DNA of 64,000 bases from Vicia villosa. Lineage: Eukaryota > Streptophyta > Magnoliopsida > Fabales > Fabaceae. Where the stretch lies: the NCBI RefSeq assembly GCF_029867415.1, contig NC_081186.1:26043915-26107914 (forward strand), read 5' to 3'. Below the pieces are notes generated by a model. It was not told the origin of the DNA and searched no databases. It saw only the letters and a program-made list of their open reading frames with translations. The first letter of the stretch is position 1. The number at the start of each line of letters is the position of its first letter. The position numbers and the translations under genes are program-made. Below, piece after piece: positions 33,378 to 44,673 of the stretch.

Positions 33378-36300
33378 TCATTCTGGGCATAAATCCATAC
33401 TGATGTTCTTCAGAATGAACTTAAACCTATCTTCAGCCAGGGGTTTTGTAAAGATATCAGCCCATTGATGGTCTGTATCAACAAAGTTTAAAGAAATAAC
33501 ACCCTTCTGAACATAGTCCCTTATGAAATGATGTTTTATCTCAATATGTTTAGCTTTTGAATGAAGAATAGGATTCTTAGATAAACATATAGCAGAAGTA
33601 TTATCACAGAATATAGGAATGTTACTCTCAAATATCTGATAATCTTCTAACTGACTCTTCATCCAGAGCATCTGTGTACTACAACCAGCAGCAGCGACAT
33701 ATTCTGCTTCTGTTGTTGATAGAGCAATAGTTGCTTGCTTCTTGCTGTACCAGGAGATCAAATGACTTCCAAGAAATTGGCAACTTCCTGAAGTACTTTT
33801 TCTTTCAATTCTGTCTCCAGCATAGTCAGCATCGCAGAATCCTACTAAGTTGTATTCTTTAGATTTTCTGTAAACTAAACCAACATTAGTAGTACCTTTC
33901 AGATACCTTAGAATTCTCTTAACAGCAGTTAAATGAGATTCTCTAGGATCTGATTGGAATCTAGCACACAAACAAACACTGAACAGAATGTCAGGTCTAG
34001 AAGCAGTCAAATATAGAAGAGATCCAATCATACCTCTGTATAACTTCTGATCTACCTTCTTACTTACCTCATCCTTACCTAGGATGCATATTGGATGCAT
34101 AGGAGTTTTGGCTTCTTTGCAGTCTAGAAGATTAAACTTCTTCAGAAGTTCCTTCACATACTTGGTTTGGTGAACGTACGTTCCTTCTGATGTTTGATTT
34201 ATTTGTATTCCAAGGAAGTACTTGAGTTCTCCCATCATGCTCATTTCAAACTCAGCCTGCATAGACTTAGCAAACTCCTTTCCAAGTGTAGCATTAGATG
34301 TTCCAAAAATAATATCATCTACATATATTTGACAAATTAAAATATCCTTTTTAAAGGTTTTACAAAAGAGAGTAGTGTCCACTTTTCCTCTAGTGAAACC
34401 ATTATCCAGAAGGAAAGAACTTAAGCGTTCATACCAAGCTCTGGGAGCCTGTTTCAATCCATACAATGATTTCTTTAGTTTAAACACATGATTCGGAGAC
34501 ATAGAGTCTTCAAAACCCGGAGGTTGATGGACATAAACTTCTTCATCTATATAACCATTTAAGAAGGCACTCTTAACATCCATTTGATAGAGAGTGATGT
34601 TATGTTGAGAGGCAAAAGAAATTAGTAGACGAATAGATTCTAACCTGGCCACTGGTGCAAAGGTTTCTGTGTAGTCAATCCCTTCTTGCTGACTATAACC
34701 CTGAGCCACCAGTCTGGCTTTGTTCCTTACCACTTCACCTTTCTCACTAAGCTTGTTTCTGAAGACCCATTTTGTACCAATTATATTGAATCCATCTGGT
34801 CTAGGAACAAGATCCCAAACATCATTCCTTGTGAACTGATTTAGTTCTTCTTGCATAGCAATTATCCAGTCTGGATCTTCTAGAGCATGATCAACAGAAG
34901 TTGGCTCGATCAAAGATACAAGACCTAATTGACAGTCTGCATTGTTCTTAAGGAATGCTCTTGTTCTGATTGGATCATCCTTCTTTCCAAGAATGACATC
35001 TTCTGAATGACCAGAGATGAGTCTGGATGATCTTCTGACAGATGGTTCTTCAGACATACTTAGATCCTCCAGAGAAGCTGATACTTGATCTTCAGATTCT
35101 TTGCTTCTGAGAAGCTCTGCTTCTGATGCGTTGCTTCTTGGCTCAACAACTTCTGATATGTCAATATCATAACCTGCAAAATTATCAAACTGCTTTGGTT
35201 TTTCAGAACCAAGCTTATCATCAAACCTGATATTGATTGATTCTTCTACAACCAATGTTTCAGTATTGTATACTCTGTAGCCTTTTGAGCGTTCAGAATA
35301 TCCAAGAAGGAAACACTTTTGAGCTTTGGAATCAAACTTACCAAGATGATCTTTAGTGTTCAGAATAAAGCATACACATCCAAAAGGATGGAAATATGAA
35401 ATGTTGGGCTTTTTATTCTTCCACAATTCATAGGGAGTCTTATTTAGAATAGGTCTGATAGAGATTCTATTCTGAATATAGCATGCAGTGTTTATTGCTT
35501 CTGCCCAGAAATGCTTAGCCATATTGGTTTCATTGATCATGGTTCTGGCCATTTCTTGAAGAGTCCTATTCTTTCGTTCTACAACCCCATTTTGCTGTGG
35601 AGTTCTAGGACAAGAGAAATCATGGGCAATACCATTTTCTTTGAAGAATTCTTCAAAGGATTTGTTCTCAAATTCACCACCATGATCACTTCTGACCTTT
35701 ATGATTTTACACTCTTTTTCAGATTGAATCTGAATGCAGAAATCAAAGAACACTGAATGAGTCTCATCCTTGTGTTTCAAGAATTTTACCCATGTCCAGC
35801 GACTATAATCATCTACGATGACTAATCCATATTTCTTTCCTCTGACAGATGCTGTTTTGACTGGGCCAAACAGATCAATGTGCAAGAGTTCTAATGGCCT
35901 TGAGGTAGAAACAACATTCTTAGACTTGAATGCAGGTTTGGAGAACTTGCCCTTCTGACATGCTTCACAAAGAGCATCTGATTTGAATTTCAGATTAGGG
36001 AGTCCTCTGACCAAATTCAGTTTGTTAATCTGAGAGATCTTTCTCAAACTAGCATGACCTAATCTCCTGTGCCAGACCCACTGCTCTTCAGAAACAGACA
36101 TAAGACAAGTCACCTTCTGACTCATAAGATCTTGCAGATCTGTCTTATAGATGTTGTTCTTCCTCTTGCCTGTAAATAGGATTGAGCCATCCTTCTGATT
36201 TACAGCCTTGCAAGACTCTTGATTGAAGATTATATCATAACCATTGTCACTTAATTGACTGATAGATAAGAGGTTATGAGTTAATCCTTCTACAAGAAGT

Positions 36301-36512
36301 ACATTAGAGATGGAAGGAGAGTTACCAGACTTTATAGTTCCAGAGCCAATTATCTTGCCCTTCTGATCTCCTCCGAACTTGACTTCTCCTCCAGACTTAA
36401 GCACCAGGTCTTGGAACATAGACCTTCTTCCTGTCATGTGTCGCGAGCATCCAGAGTCCAGGTACCATGACATGTTGTGCCTTGTCCTTTTTGCAGTCAA
36501 GGATATCTGCAA
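33378..36512 (-). CDS. pol: Sirevirus Pol, body 1 (1044 codons)
   Basis: Domains in order: aspartic protease (DSGCSRHMTG, about residues 19-28); integrase zinc region (H..H..CEAC, about 147-186); integrase core with D213, D276 and E312 in D,D(35)E spacing; an acidic/Ser-rich linker (about 440-530); reverse transcriptase with YVDD near residue 729; and RNase H (CDADYAGD...STTEAEY). All catalytic residues are visible and the frame is intact, so it could encode active enzymes. The first ATG (36512) is used only for convenience. Pol is in a different phase from gag, overlaps it by 116 nt, and would need frameshifting or another route. Confidence 0.9.
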   Translation of the reverse strand: MQISLTAKRTRHNMSWYLDSGCSRHMTGRRSMFQDLVLKSGGEVKFGGDQKGKIIGSGTIKSGNSPSISNVLLVEGLTHNLLSISQLSDNGYDIIFNQESCKAVNQKDGSILFTGKRKNNIYKTDLQDLMSQKVTCLMSVSEEQWVWHRRLGHASLRKISQINKLNLVRGLPNLKFKSDALCEACQKGKFSKPAFKSKNVVSTSRPLELLHIDLFGPVKTASVRGKKYGLVIVDDYSRWTWVKFLKHKDETHSVFFDFCIQIQSEKECKIIKVRSDHGGEFENKSFEEFFKENGIAHDFSCPRTPQQNGVVERKNRTLQEMARTMINETNMAKHFWAEAINTACYIQNRISIRPILNKTPYELWKNKKPNISYFHPFGCVCFILNTKDHLGKFDSKAQKCFLLGYSERSKGYRVYNTETLVVEESINIRFDDKLGSEKPKQFDNFAGYDIDISEVVEPRSNASEAELLRSKESEDQVSASLEDLSMSEEPSVRRSSRLISGHSEDVILGKKDDPIRTRAFLKNNADCQLGLVSLIEPTSVDHALEDPDWIIAMQEELNQFTRNDVWDLVPRPDGFNIIGTKWVFRNKLSEKGEVVRNKARLVAQGYSQQEGIDYTETFAPVARLESIRLLISFASQHNITLYQMDVKSAFLNGYIDEEVYVHQPPGFEDSMSPNHVFKLKKSLYGLKQAPRAWYERLSSFLLDNGFTRGKVDTTLFCKTFKKDILICQIYVDDIIFGTSNATLGKEFAKSMQAEFEMSMMGELKYFLGIQINQTSEGTYVHQTKYVKELLKKFNLLDCKEAKTPMHPICILGKDEVSKKVDQKLYRGMIGSLLYLTASRPDILFSVCLCARFQSDPRESHLTAVKRILRYLKGTTNVGLVYRKSKEYNLVGFCDADYAGDRIERKSTSGSCQFLGSHLISWYSKKQATIALSTTEAEYVAAAGCSTQMLWMKSQLEDYQIFESNIPIFCDNTSAICLSKNPILHSKAKHIEIKHHFIRDYVQKGVISLNFVDTDHQWADIFTKPLAEDRFKFILKNISMDLCPE

Positions 36513-38316
36513 TAGGAATAATCTTATCCTTAGGTACCCACATCTTTTTGGGTCCTTTCTTGTTAGATTTTCTCAAGTTCTGATTGAACTTGGGTTTAAC
36601 ATTGTAAGCAATAGGAGGAACAGCATGATAATTCTTAATGTGAGTTTCATGATATTTCCTAGGTTGTGTCACATGCTTCTTAGTGTGTGTAATGTGAAAA
36701 CTTTGTGCATGTGAAGTGTGCCTAATATCATGTGAGTGGCCATACTTGAACTGATCATACAATGGCTTGTATGTAATTTTCATTTCATCAACAGGTTCAA
36801 GTTTGTATGGGGTTTCACCCTCATAACCAATGCCAACTCTTTTGTTTCCAGATACGGCATATATCATAGAAGCTAGCTGACTTCTGCCAATACTTCTAGA
36901 TAAGAACTTTCTGAAACTTAAATCATATTCTTTCAGAATATGGTTCAGACTAGGAGTGGATTTTTCTGAATCAGAAGGAGATCCAACATTATTGGATAAT
37001 TTTAAAAGTTTTTCTTTTAATTCAGAATTCTCCAACTCAAGCTTCTTTGTTTCAAATTCAAATTGCTTTTTCAGCTTTTTGTATTTGAGACTAATCTGAG
37101 ACTTGAGTTCCAGAAGTTCAGTTAGACCGGAAACTAACTCATCTCTAGTAAGTTCAGAAAATACCTCTTCAGAATCTGATTCTGATGTAGATTCTGATCC
37201 GTCATCTTCTGTCGCCATCAGCGCACAGTTGGCCTGCTCATCTTCTGAATCATCTTCTGACTCATCCCAGGTTGCCATAAGACCTTTCTTCTTATGAAAC
37301 TTCTTCTTGGGACTTTCCTTCTGAAGATTTGGACATTCATTCTTGAAGTGTCCAGGCTCGTTGCATTCATAGCACATGACCTTCTTTTTGTCAAATCTTC
37401 TTTCATCAGAAGATTCTCCACGTTCAAATTTCCTTGAACTTCTGAAGCCTCTGAACTTCCTTTGCTTGGTCTTCCAGATTTGATTTAGCCTTCTGGAGAT
37501 CAGGGACAGTTCATCTTCTTCTTCAGATTCTGATTCTTCAGGATCTTCTTCTTTGGCCTGAAAAGCGTTAGTGCATTTCTTGATATTTGATTTTAATGCA
37601 ATAGACTTACCTTTCTTTTGAGGCTCATTTGCGTCCAGCTCAATTTCATGACTTCTCAAGGCACTGATCAGCTCTTCCAGAGAAACTTCATTCAGATTCT
37701 TCGCAATCTTGAATGCAGTCACCATAGGACCCCATCTTCTGGGTAAGCTTCTGATGATCTTCTTTACATGATCAGCCTTGGTGTATCCTTTGTCAAGAAC
37801 TTTCAATCCAGCAGTAAGAGTTTGAAATCTTGAAAACATCTTTTCAATGTCTTCATCATCCTCCATCTTGAAGGCTTCGTACTTCTGGATTAAGGCTAGA
37901 GCTTTGGTCTCCTTGACTTGAGCATTTCCTTCATGAGTCATTTTCAAGGACTCATATATGTCATAGGCCGTTTCCCTGTTAGATATCTTCTCATACTCAG
38001 CATGAGAGATAGCATTCAGCAAAACAGTTCTGCATTTATGATGATTCCTGAAAAGCTTCTTTTGATCATCATTCATTTCTTGCCTTGACAGCTTTACGCC
38101 TCTGGCATTCACAGGATGTTTGTAACCATCCATCAGAAGATCCCATAGATCACCATCTAGACCCAGAAAGTAACTTTCCAGTTTATCTTTCCAGTATTCA
38201 AAGTTTTCACCATCAAATACCGGCGGTCTAGTATAACCATTGTTACCGTTGTATTGCTCAGCAGAGCCAGATGTAGATGCAGGTGTAGGTGTAGTCCTTT
38301 CACTTTCATCAACCAT
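36397..38316 (-). CDS. gag: Sirevirus Gag, body 1 (639 codons)
   Basis: The N-terminus carries a DUF4219/UBN2-type copia Gag (FDGENFEYWKDKLESYF, then about residues 70-220). An acidic/basic linker follows, then a perfect CCHC knuckle (C315-x2-C-x4-H-x4-C328). After that come acidic Ser-rich stretches, a long coiled coil (about 384-440) and a His-rich C-terminal part. The length suits Sireviruses, whose Gag is extended. The last about 38 codons (36397-36512) read through the protease coding region in the wrong phase. It differs from body 2 by one seen residue (Val in KRVGIG against Phe). Confidence 0.9.
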   Translation of the reverse strand: MVDESERTTPTPASTSGSAEQYNGNNGYTRPPVFDGENFEYWKDKLESYFLGLDGDLWDLLMDGYKHPVNARGVKLSRQEMNDDQKKLFRNHHKCRTVLLNAISHAEYEKISNRETAYDIYESLKMTHEGNAQVKETKALALIQKYEAFKMEDDEDIEKMFSRFQTLTAGLKVLDKGYTKADHVKKIIRSLPRRWGPMVTAFKIAKNLNEVSLEELISALRSHEIELDANEPQKKGKSIALKSNIKKCTNAFQAKEEDPEESESEEEDELSLISRRLNQIWKTKQRKFRGFRSSRKFERGESSDERRFDKKKVMCYECNEPGHFKNECPNLQKESPKKKFHKKKGLMATWDESEDDSEDEQANCALMATEDDGSESTSESDSEEVFSELTRDELVSGLTELLELKSQISLKYKKLKKQFEFETKKLELENSELKEKLLKLSNNVGSPSDSEKSTPSLNHILKEYDLSFRKFLSRSIGRSQLASMIYAVSGNKRVGIGYEGETPYKLEPVDEMKITYKPLYDQFKYGHSHDIRHTSHAQSFHITHTKKHVTQPRKYHETHIKNYHAVPPIAYNVKPKFNQNLRKSNKKGPKKMWVPKDKIIPIADILDCKKDKAQHVMVPGLWMLATHDRKKVYVPRPGA

Positions 38317-38403
38317 CTTTTAAATGAAGCGTTTTTCTCTTCCTGAATCTTTTCTAAACACGGTTAAGTGCTTGCACCTTAGAACCGGCGCTCTGATGCC
38401 AAT
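38317..38403 (-). other. Leader and primer-binding site, body 1
   Basis: Next to LTR B, the minus strand reads TGGCATCAGAGCGCCGG (38385-38401), close to the tRNA-Met primer site TGGTATCAGAGC. Only about 70 further bases separate it from the gag ATG. Confidence 0.75.
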
Positions 38404-39681
38404 TGAAGGATAGAAAAACACTTAGAAAGGGGGGGATTGAATAAGTGTGACTTTAAAATCTTGGGCGATAAAAATAAATTGCACAATTATTTTTATCCTG
38501 GTTCGCTGTTAACGAAGCTACTCCAGTCCACCCCCGCAGAGATGATTTACCTCAACTGAGGATTTAATCCACTAATCGCACGGATTACAATGGTTTTCCA
38601 CTTAGCCGCAACTAAGTCTTCCAGAGTCTTCTGATCACACACTGATCACTCCAGGAACAACTGCTTAGTTCACTCCTAAGACTTTTCTAGAGTCTACTGA
38701 TCAACACGATCACTCTAGGCTTAGTTCACTCCTAAGACTTTTTCTAGAGTCTACTGATCAACACGATCACTCTAGGCTTAGTTCACTCCTAAGACTTTCT
38801 GCTCAGCCAACTGCCAAGACTTCCTAGAGTATACTGATCAACCGATCACTCTAGTTCCTTACAACTTAATGTAATCTATTCAAGAGTTTACAAATGCTTC
38901 TTAAAAGCGATAATCACAACTGTGATATTTCTCTTAACGTTTAAGCTTAATCTCACTAAAATATTACAACAGCAATGTAGTGAGCTTTGATGAAGATGAA
39001 GATTCTGAGTTTAGATTTGAACAGCGTTTCAGCAAGTTTGATATAAGTTGTTTTGGTGCAGAATCGTTAACCTTGCTTCTTATCAGAACTTCATATTTAT
39101 AGGCGTTGAGAAGATGACCGTTGAATGCATTTAATGCTTTGCGTGTTCCGTACAGCTTTGCATTTAATGTTATACGCTTTTGTCAACTACCTCGAGCCTT
39201 GTTCACGCTGTGTCTACTGACGTAGCCTTTAGTAGCTTTAACGTTCCTTTTGTCAGTCAGCGTAGTCTGCCACGTGTACTTCCTTCTGATCTGATGTTTG
39301 TGAATACGACGTTTGAATATCATCAGAGTCAAACAGCTTGGTGCACAGCATCTTCTGATCTTCTGACCTTGAAGTGCTTCTGAGCGTGATACCATCTTCT
39401 GATCTTCAGTGCTTCTGATCTCATGTTCTTCTGATGCTTTCATAGACCCATGTTCTGATTCTGCTTCGACCATCTTCTGATGTCTTGCCAGACCATGTTC
39501 TGATGTTGCATACTGAACCATTTGAGATACAACTTCTGAGCGCTGAATTATGCGTACTCTTTATATATTTCCTGAAAGGGAAATTGCATTGGATTAGAGT
39601 ACCATATTATCTTAAGCAAAATTCATATTATTGTTATCATCAAAACTAAGATAATTGATAAGAACAAATCTTGTTCTAACA
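38404..39681 (-). repeat. Sirevirus LTR B (central, shared)
   Basis: It is the 3' LTR of body 2 and the 5' LTR of body 1: the inverted polypurine tract follows at 39682 and the primer site lies at 38385-38401. Inverted TATA box at 39094-39101. Its length equals LTRs A and C. Confidence 0.92.
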
Positions 39682-41109
39682 ATCTCCCCCTTTTTGATGA
39701 TGACAAAAACATATATAAATGATATGAATTTGCGATCAGAAAGAGTAGACGGCAAAAGACAAATTACACAGCTATAGCATAAGCATATGAATAAGTCTCC
39801 CCCTGAGATTAACAATCTCCCCCTGAGATAAATAATCTCCCCCTGAAATAAATACTCGAAGAACTTTGATAAAAGACTTCCCTGATTATTTCGGTAGAGA
39901 CGATCATATAAGCTTTTGTCTTCAGAGAATTCATAGCTTCTGACTTCTGCTTCCATTGGACAGCTTCAGAACTTGAATTTCTTTAGATCCTTAGAACACT
40001 CACAGCTTCTGACTTCTGCTTCCATTCAGGACAGCTTCAGAACTTGAATTTCTTTGATCTTCAGAACATTCACATCTTCTGATTTCTGCTTCCCTCGGAT
40101 AGCTTCAGAACTTTGAATGTCTACCAACATCACTTCATGCTAGATTTGTATCAGAACATTGTTGAATGTACCAGAGCATCATCAGAGCATCTCTACATCC
40201 TGAAATGTTACAGAACAAAAACTAAACGACAAAAGTCAGCATGAACGAGTTAGAACATAAAATGTATATTCAAATACATGATATGTATCATAGCCAAATG
40301 TATCAGAGCATTTAGGCTCAAAACGTGTATCAGAGCAAATGATGTATCAGAGCCATAACATTATATGTATCAAAGCAAATAGAATTTTGTCAGAACAGGA
40401 TAGACAATGATATTCAAATTCTATTATTAGTGCTTCTGATTCATTCTTCTTTCTTGCTTCTGATTTCTGAAGCTTGATAGCACTCAGCTTGCTTCAGTTT
40501 CCATGGTTTTGCTTCTAGTGTTTGCTTTGAAGATTCACTTCACTTCTCTGTACCTGCAAAACACTTAAACCATATAGAACTTGCAGTTCTTGTTAGTGAA
40601 TGTGTGGGAGCCTTTACCCAGCAACTGATAGATTTAATCAAATCATTTATCATTTATCTTTCTCCCCCTTTTTGTCATAACATCAAAAAGAATATTTAAA
40701 AAAAAAATTCAGATGTATAAAACGACAAAAGAAAACATTTACTGGAATGTAAAACAAAGAAACTTTTTCATTGATAATCAAAAGATATTACAAAAGGTTC
40801 CTATGTTTAACAAGCAGAAGCAGCAAGGAAAAGAAAACTACAAAGTAGAATTTCCAAAGAGGAAATGACTACAAAAATTAAAAAATACAACATTCGGTCA
40901 AGAAACTCAACATAGAAGTTGAGTATATCTTCCCACAACTCAAGAAAGTCTTCTGTCTTTGGATGAAAGTTGATAACAACATCAAAGAAGAGTCTGACTT
41001 GAGCGGTATTAGAAGAGCCATCCCGAGATGCACAGAGATCTGTCGTCTTTGAGTCATGGAGCTTCAACAGGCTTAGGGTGAACGCTAGGTTTTGAGAGAA
41101 GAAATGAAA

Positions 41110-41143
<34 letters not shown>

Positions 41144-41538
41144 CTTTTAAGAGGAAAACAAAAAGATAGGAAACCAAAAACCATTTTGAAGAGTATTTAA
41201 AAGAAAATAAAGTGAAACGAATGATGAAAAGCATTTAATGTTACGTGACGTGAGGAGAGATAATAAGGACAAATGAGGTGACTAGCACAGTTACCTATGG
41301 TCGGCGTCCCTTCAACTGCACGCACGTTTATCCATGAATAGTAACAACAGGTTTACCATCCCGAGATAAAACGTAACAGCTGTTTTGCTTTAAAAGAGGT
41401 TCTGAATCAACTTAGACAATGAAACGTTAGTAATAACCGAATCATAATTTCTAAAAGAATTTAATCAGAACTTCTGATTGAAAGAAATGTTCCACATTCA
41501 TTTCAGAAGATACTCATACATGAGAACTTCTCATCTTC
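39682..41538 (-). mobile_element. 3' untranslated region, body 2 of the Sirevirus tandem
   Basis: It is nearly identical to 31529-33377. The clear difference is the GA microsatellite at about 41117-41142, about 8 bp longer than at about 32960-32977. A weak ORF at 40807-41184 is described separately. Confidence 0.8.
40807..41184 (-). CDS. Weak ORF in the env-like position, body 2 (125 codons)
   Basis: It shares the C-terminal about 105 codons with 32654-33073. The 8-bp GA-tract change puts the N-terminus in another frame, so the start differs. An N-terminus that depends on microsatellite length argues against strong selection on this ORF. Confidence 0.2.
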
Positions 41539-44500
41539 TCATTCTGGGCATAAATCCATACTGATGTTCTTCAGAATGAACTTAAACCTATCTTCAGCCA
41601 GGGGTTTTGTAAAGATATCAGCCCATTGATGGTCTGTATCAACAAAGTTTAAAGAAATAACACCCTTCTGAACATAGTCCCTTATGAAATGATGTTTTAT
41701 CTCAATATGTTTAGCTTTTGAATGAAGAATAGGATTCTTAGATAAACATATAGCAGAAGTATTATCACAGAATATAGGAATGTTACTCTCAAATATCTGA
41801 TAATCTTCTAACTGACTCTTCATCCAGAGCATCTGTGTACTACAACCAGCAGCAGCGACATATTCTGCTTCTGTTGTTGATAGAGCAATAGTTGCTTGCT
41901 TCTTGCTGTACCAGGAGATCAAATGACTTCCAAGAAATTGGCAACTTCCTGAAGTACTTTTTCTTTCAATTCTGTCTCCAGCATAGTCAGCATCGCAGAA
42001 TCCTACTAAGTTGTATTCTTTAGATTTTCTGTAAACTAAACCAACATTAGTAGTACCTTTCAGATACCTTAGAATTCTCTTAACAGCAGTTAAATGAGAT
42101 TCTCTAGGATCTGATTGGAATCTAGCACACAAACAAACACTGAACAGAATGTCAGGTCTAGAAGCAGTCAAATATAGAAGAGATCCAATCATACCTCTGT
42201 ATAACTTCTGATCTACCTTCTTACTTACCTCATCCTTACCTAGGATGCATATTGGATGCATAGGAGTTTTGGCTTCTTTGCAGTCTAGAAGATTAAACTT
42301 CTTCAGAAGTTCCTTCACATACTTGGTTTGGTGAACGTACGTTCCTTCTGATGTTTGATTTATTTGTATTCCAAGGAAGTACTTGAGTTCTCCCATCATG
42401 CTCATTTCAAACTCAGCCTGCATAGACTTAGCAAACTCCTTTCCAAGTGTAGCATTAGATGTTCCAAAAATAATATCATCTACATATATTTGACAAATTA
42501 AAATATCCTTTTTAAAGGTTTTACAAAAGAGAGTAGTGTCCACTTTTCCTCTAGTGAAACCATTATCCAGAAGGAAAGAACTTAAGCGTTCATACCAAGC
42601 TCTAGGAGCCTGTTTCAATCCATACAATGATTTCTTTAGTTTAAACACATGATTCGGAGACATAGAGTCTTCAAAACCCGGAGGTTGATGGACATAAACT
42701 TCTTCATCTATATAACCACTTAAGAAGGCACTCTTAACATCCATTTGATAGAGAGTGATGTTATGTTGAGAGGCAAAAGAAATTAGTAGACGAATAGATT
42801 CTAACCTGGCCACTGGTGCAAAGGTTTCTGTGTAGTCAATCCCTTCTTGCTGACAATAACCCTGAGCCACCAGTCTGGCTTTGTTCCTTACCACTTCACC
42901 TTTCTCACTAAGCTTGTTTCTGAAGACCCATTTTGTACCAATTATATTGAATCCATCTGGTCTAGGAACAAGATCCCAAACATCATTCCTTGTGAACTGA
43001 TTTAGTTCTTCTTGCATAGCAATTATCCAGTCTGGATCTTCTAGAGCATGATCAACAGAAGTTGGCTCGATCAAAGATACAAGACCTAATTGACAGTCTG
43101 CATTGTTCTTAAGGAATGCTCTTGTTCTGATTGGATCATCCTTCTTTCCAAGAATGACATCTTCTGAATGACCAGAGATGAGTCTGGATGATCTTCTGAC
43201 AGATGGTTCTTCAGACATACTTAGATCCTCCAGAGAAGCTGATACTTGATCTTCAGATTCTTTGCTTCTGAGAAGCTCTGCTTCTGATGCGTTGCTTCTT
43301 GGCTCAACAACTTCTGATATGTCAATATCATAACCTGCAAAATTATCAAACTGCTTTGGTTTTTCAGAACCAAGCTTATCATCAAACCTGATATTGATTG
43401 ATTCTTCTACAACCAATGTTTCAGTATTGTATACTCTGTAGCCTTTTGAGCGTTCAGAATATCCAAGAAGGAAACACTTTTGAGCTTTGGAATCAAACTT
43501 ACCAAGATGATCTTTAGTGTTCAGAATAAAGCATACACATCCAAAAGGATGGAAATATGAAATGTTGGGCTTTTTATTCTTCCACAATTCATAGGGAGTC
43601 TTATTTAGAATAGGTCTGATAGAGATTCTATTCTGAATATAGCATGCAGTGTTTATTGCTTCTGCCCAGAAATGCTTAGCCATATTGGTTTCATTGATCA
43701 TGGTTCTGGCCATTTCTTGAAGAGTCCTATTCTTTCGTTCTACAACCCCATTTTGCTGTGGAGTTCTAGGACAAGAGAAATCATGGGCAATACCATTTTC
43801 TTTGAAGAATTCTTCAAAGGATTTGTTCTCAAATTCACCACCATGATCACTTCTGACCTTTATGATTTTACACTCTTTTTCAGATTGAATCTGAATGCAG
43901 AAATCAAAGAACACTGAATGAGTCTCATCCTTGTGTTTCAAGAATTTTACCCATGTCCAGCGACTATAATCATCTACGATGACTAATCCATATTTCTTTC
44001 CTCTGACAGATGCTGTTTTGACTGGGCCAAACAGATCAATGTGCAAGAGTTCTAATGGCCTTGAGGTAGAAACAACATTCTTAGACTTGAATGCAGGTTT
44101 GGAGAACTTGCCCTTCTGACATGCTTCACAAAGAGCATCTGATTTGAATTTCAGATTAGGGAGTCCTCTGACCAAATTCAGTTTGTTAATCTGAGAGATC
44201 TTTCTCAAACTAGCATGACCTAATCTCCTGTGCCAGACCCACTGCTCTTCAGAAACAGACATAAGACAAGTCACCTTCTGACTCATAAGATCTTGCAGAT
44301 CTGTCTTATAGATGTTGTTCTTCCTCTTGCCTGTAAATAGGATTGAGCCATCCTTCTGATTTACAGCCTTGCAAGACTCTTGATTGAAGATTATATCATA
44401 ACCATTGTCACTTAATTGACTGATAGATAAGAGGTTATGAGTTAATCCTTCTACAAGAAGTACATTAGAGATGGAAGGAGAGTTACCAGACTTTATAGTT

Positions 44501-44673
44501 CCAGAGCCAATTATCTTGCCCTTCTGATCTCCTCCGAACTTGACTTCTCCTCCAGACTTAAGCACCAGGTCTTGGAACATAGACCTTCTTCCTGTCATGT
44601 GTCGCGAGCATCCAGAGTCCAGGTACCATGACATGTTGTGCCTTGTCCTTTTTGCAGTCAAGGATATCTGCAA
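41539..44673 (-). CDS. pol: Sirevirus Pol, body 2 (1044 codons)
   Basis: It has the same length and domain order as body 1: protease, integrase with D213/D276/E312, reverse transcriptase with YVDD, RNase H. It is fully open. Two residue differences were seen near the reverse transcriptase start: Ser to Cys in GYSQQEG and Asn to Ser in FLNGYID. Both are outside the YVDD site. It overlaps gag of body 2 out of phase by 116 nt, as in body 1. Confidence 0.9.
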   Translation of the reverse strand: MQISLTAKRTRHNMSWYLDSGCSRHMTGRRSMFQDLVLKSGGEVKFGGDQKGKIIGSGTIKSGNSPSISNVLLVEGLTHNLLSISQLSDNGYDIIFNQESCKAVNQKDGSILFTGKRKNNIYKTDLQDLMSQKVTCLMSVSEEQWVWHRRLGHASLRKISQINKLNLVRGLPNLKFKSDALCEACQKGKFSKPAFKSKNVVSTSRPLELLHIDLFGPVKTASVRGKKYGLVIVDDYSRWTWVKFLKHKDETHSVFFDFCIQIQSEKECKIIKVRSDHGGEFENKSFEEFFKENGIAHDFSCPRTPQQNGVVERKNRTLQEMARTMINETNMAKHFWAEAINTACYIQNRISIRPILNKTPYELWKNKKPNISYFHPFGCVCFILNTKDHLGKFDSKAQKCFLLGYSERSKGYRVYNTETLVVEESINIRFDDKLGSEKPKQFDNFAGYDIDISEVVEPRSNASEAELLRSKESEDQVSASLEDLSMSEEPSVRRSSRLISGHSEDVILGKKDDPIRTRAFLKNNADCQLGLVSLIEPTSVDHALEDPDWIIAMQEELNQFTRNDVWDLVPRPDGFNIIGTKWVFRNKLSEKGEVVRNKARLVAQGYCQQEGIDYTETFAPVARLESIRLLISFASQHNITLYQMDVKSAFLSGYIDEEVYVHQPPGFEDSMSPNHVFKLKKSLYGLKQAPRAWYERLSSFLLDNGFTRGKVDTTLFCKTFKKDILICQIYVDDIIFGTSNATLGKEFAKSMQAEFEMSMMGELKYFLGIQINQTSEGTYVHQTKYVKELLKKFNLLDCKEAKTPMHPICILGKDEVSKKVDQKLYRGMIGSLLYLTASRPDILFSVCLCARFQSDPRESHLTAVKRILRYLKGTTNVGLVYRKSKEYNLVGFCDADYAGDRIERKSTSGSCQFLGSHLISWYSKKQATIALSTTEAEYVAAAGCSTQMLWMKSQLEDYQIFESNIPIFCDNTSAICLSKNPILHSKAKHIEIKHHFIRDYVQKGVISLNFVDTDHQWADIFTKPLAEDRFKFILKNISMDLCPE

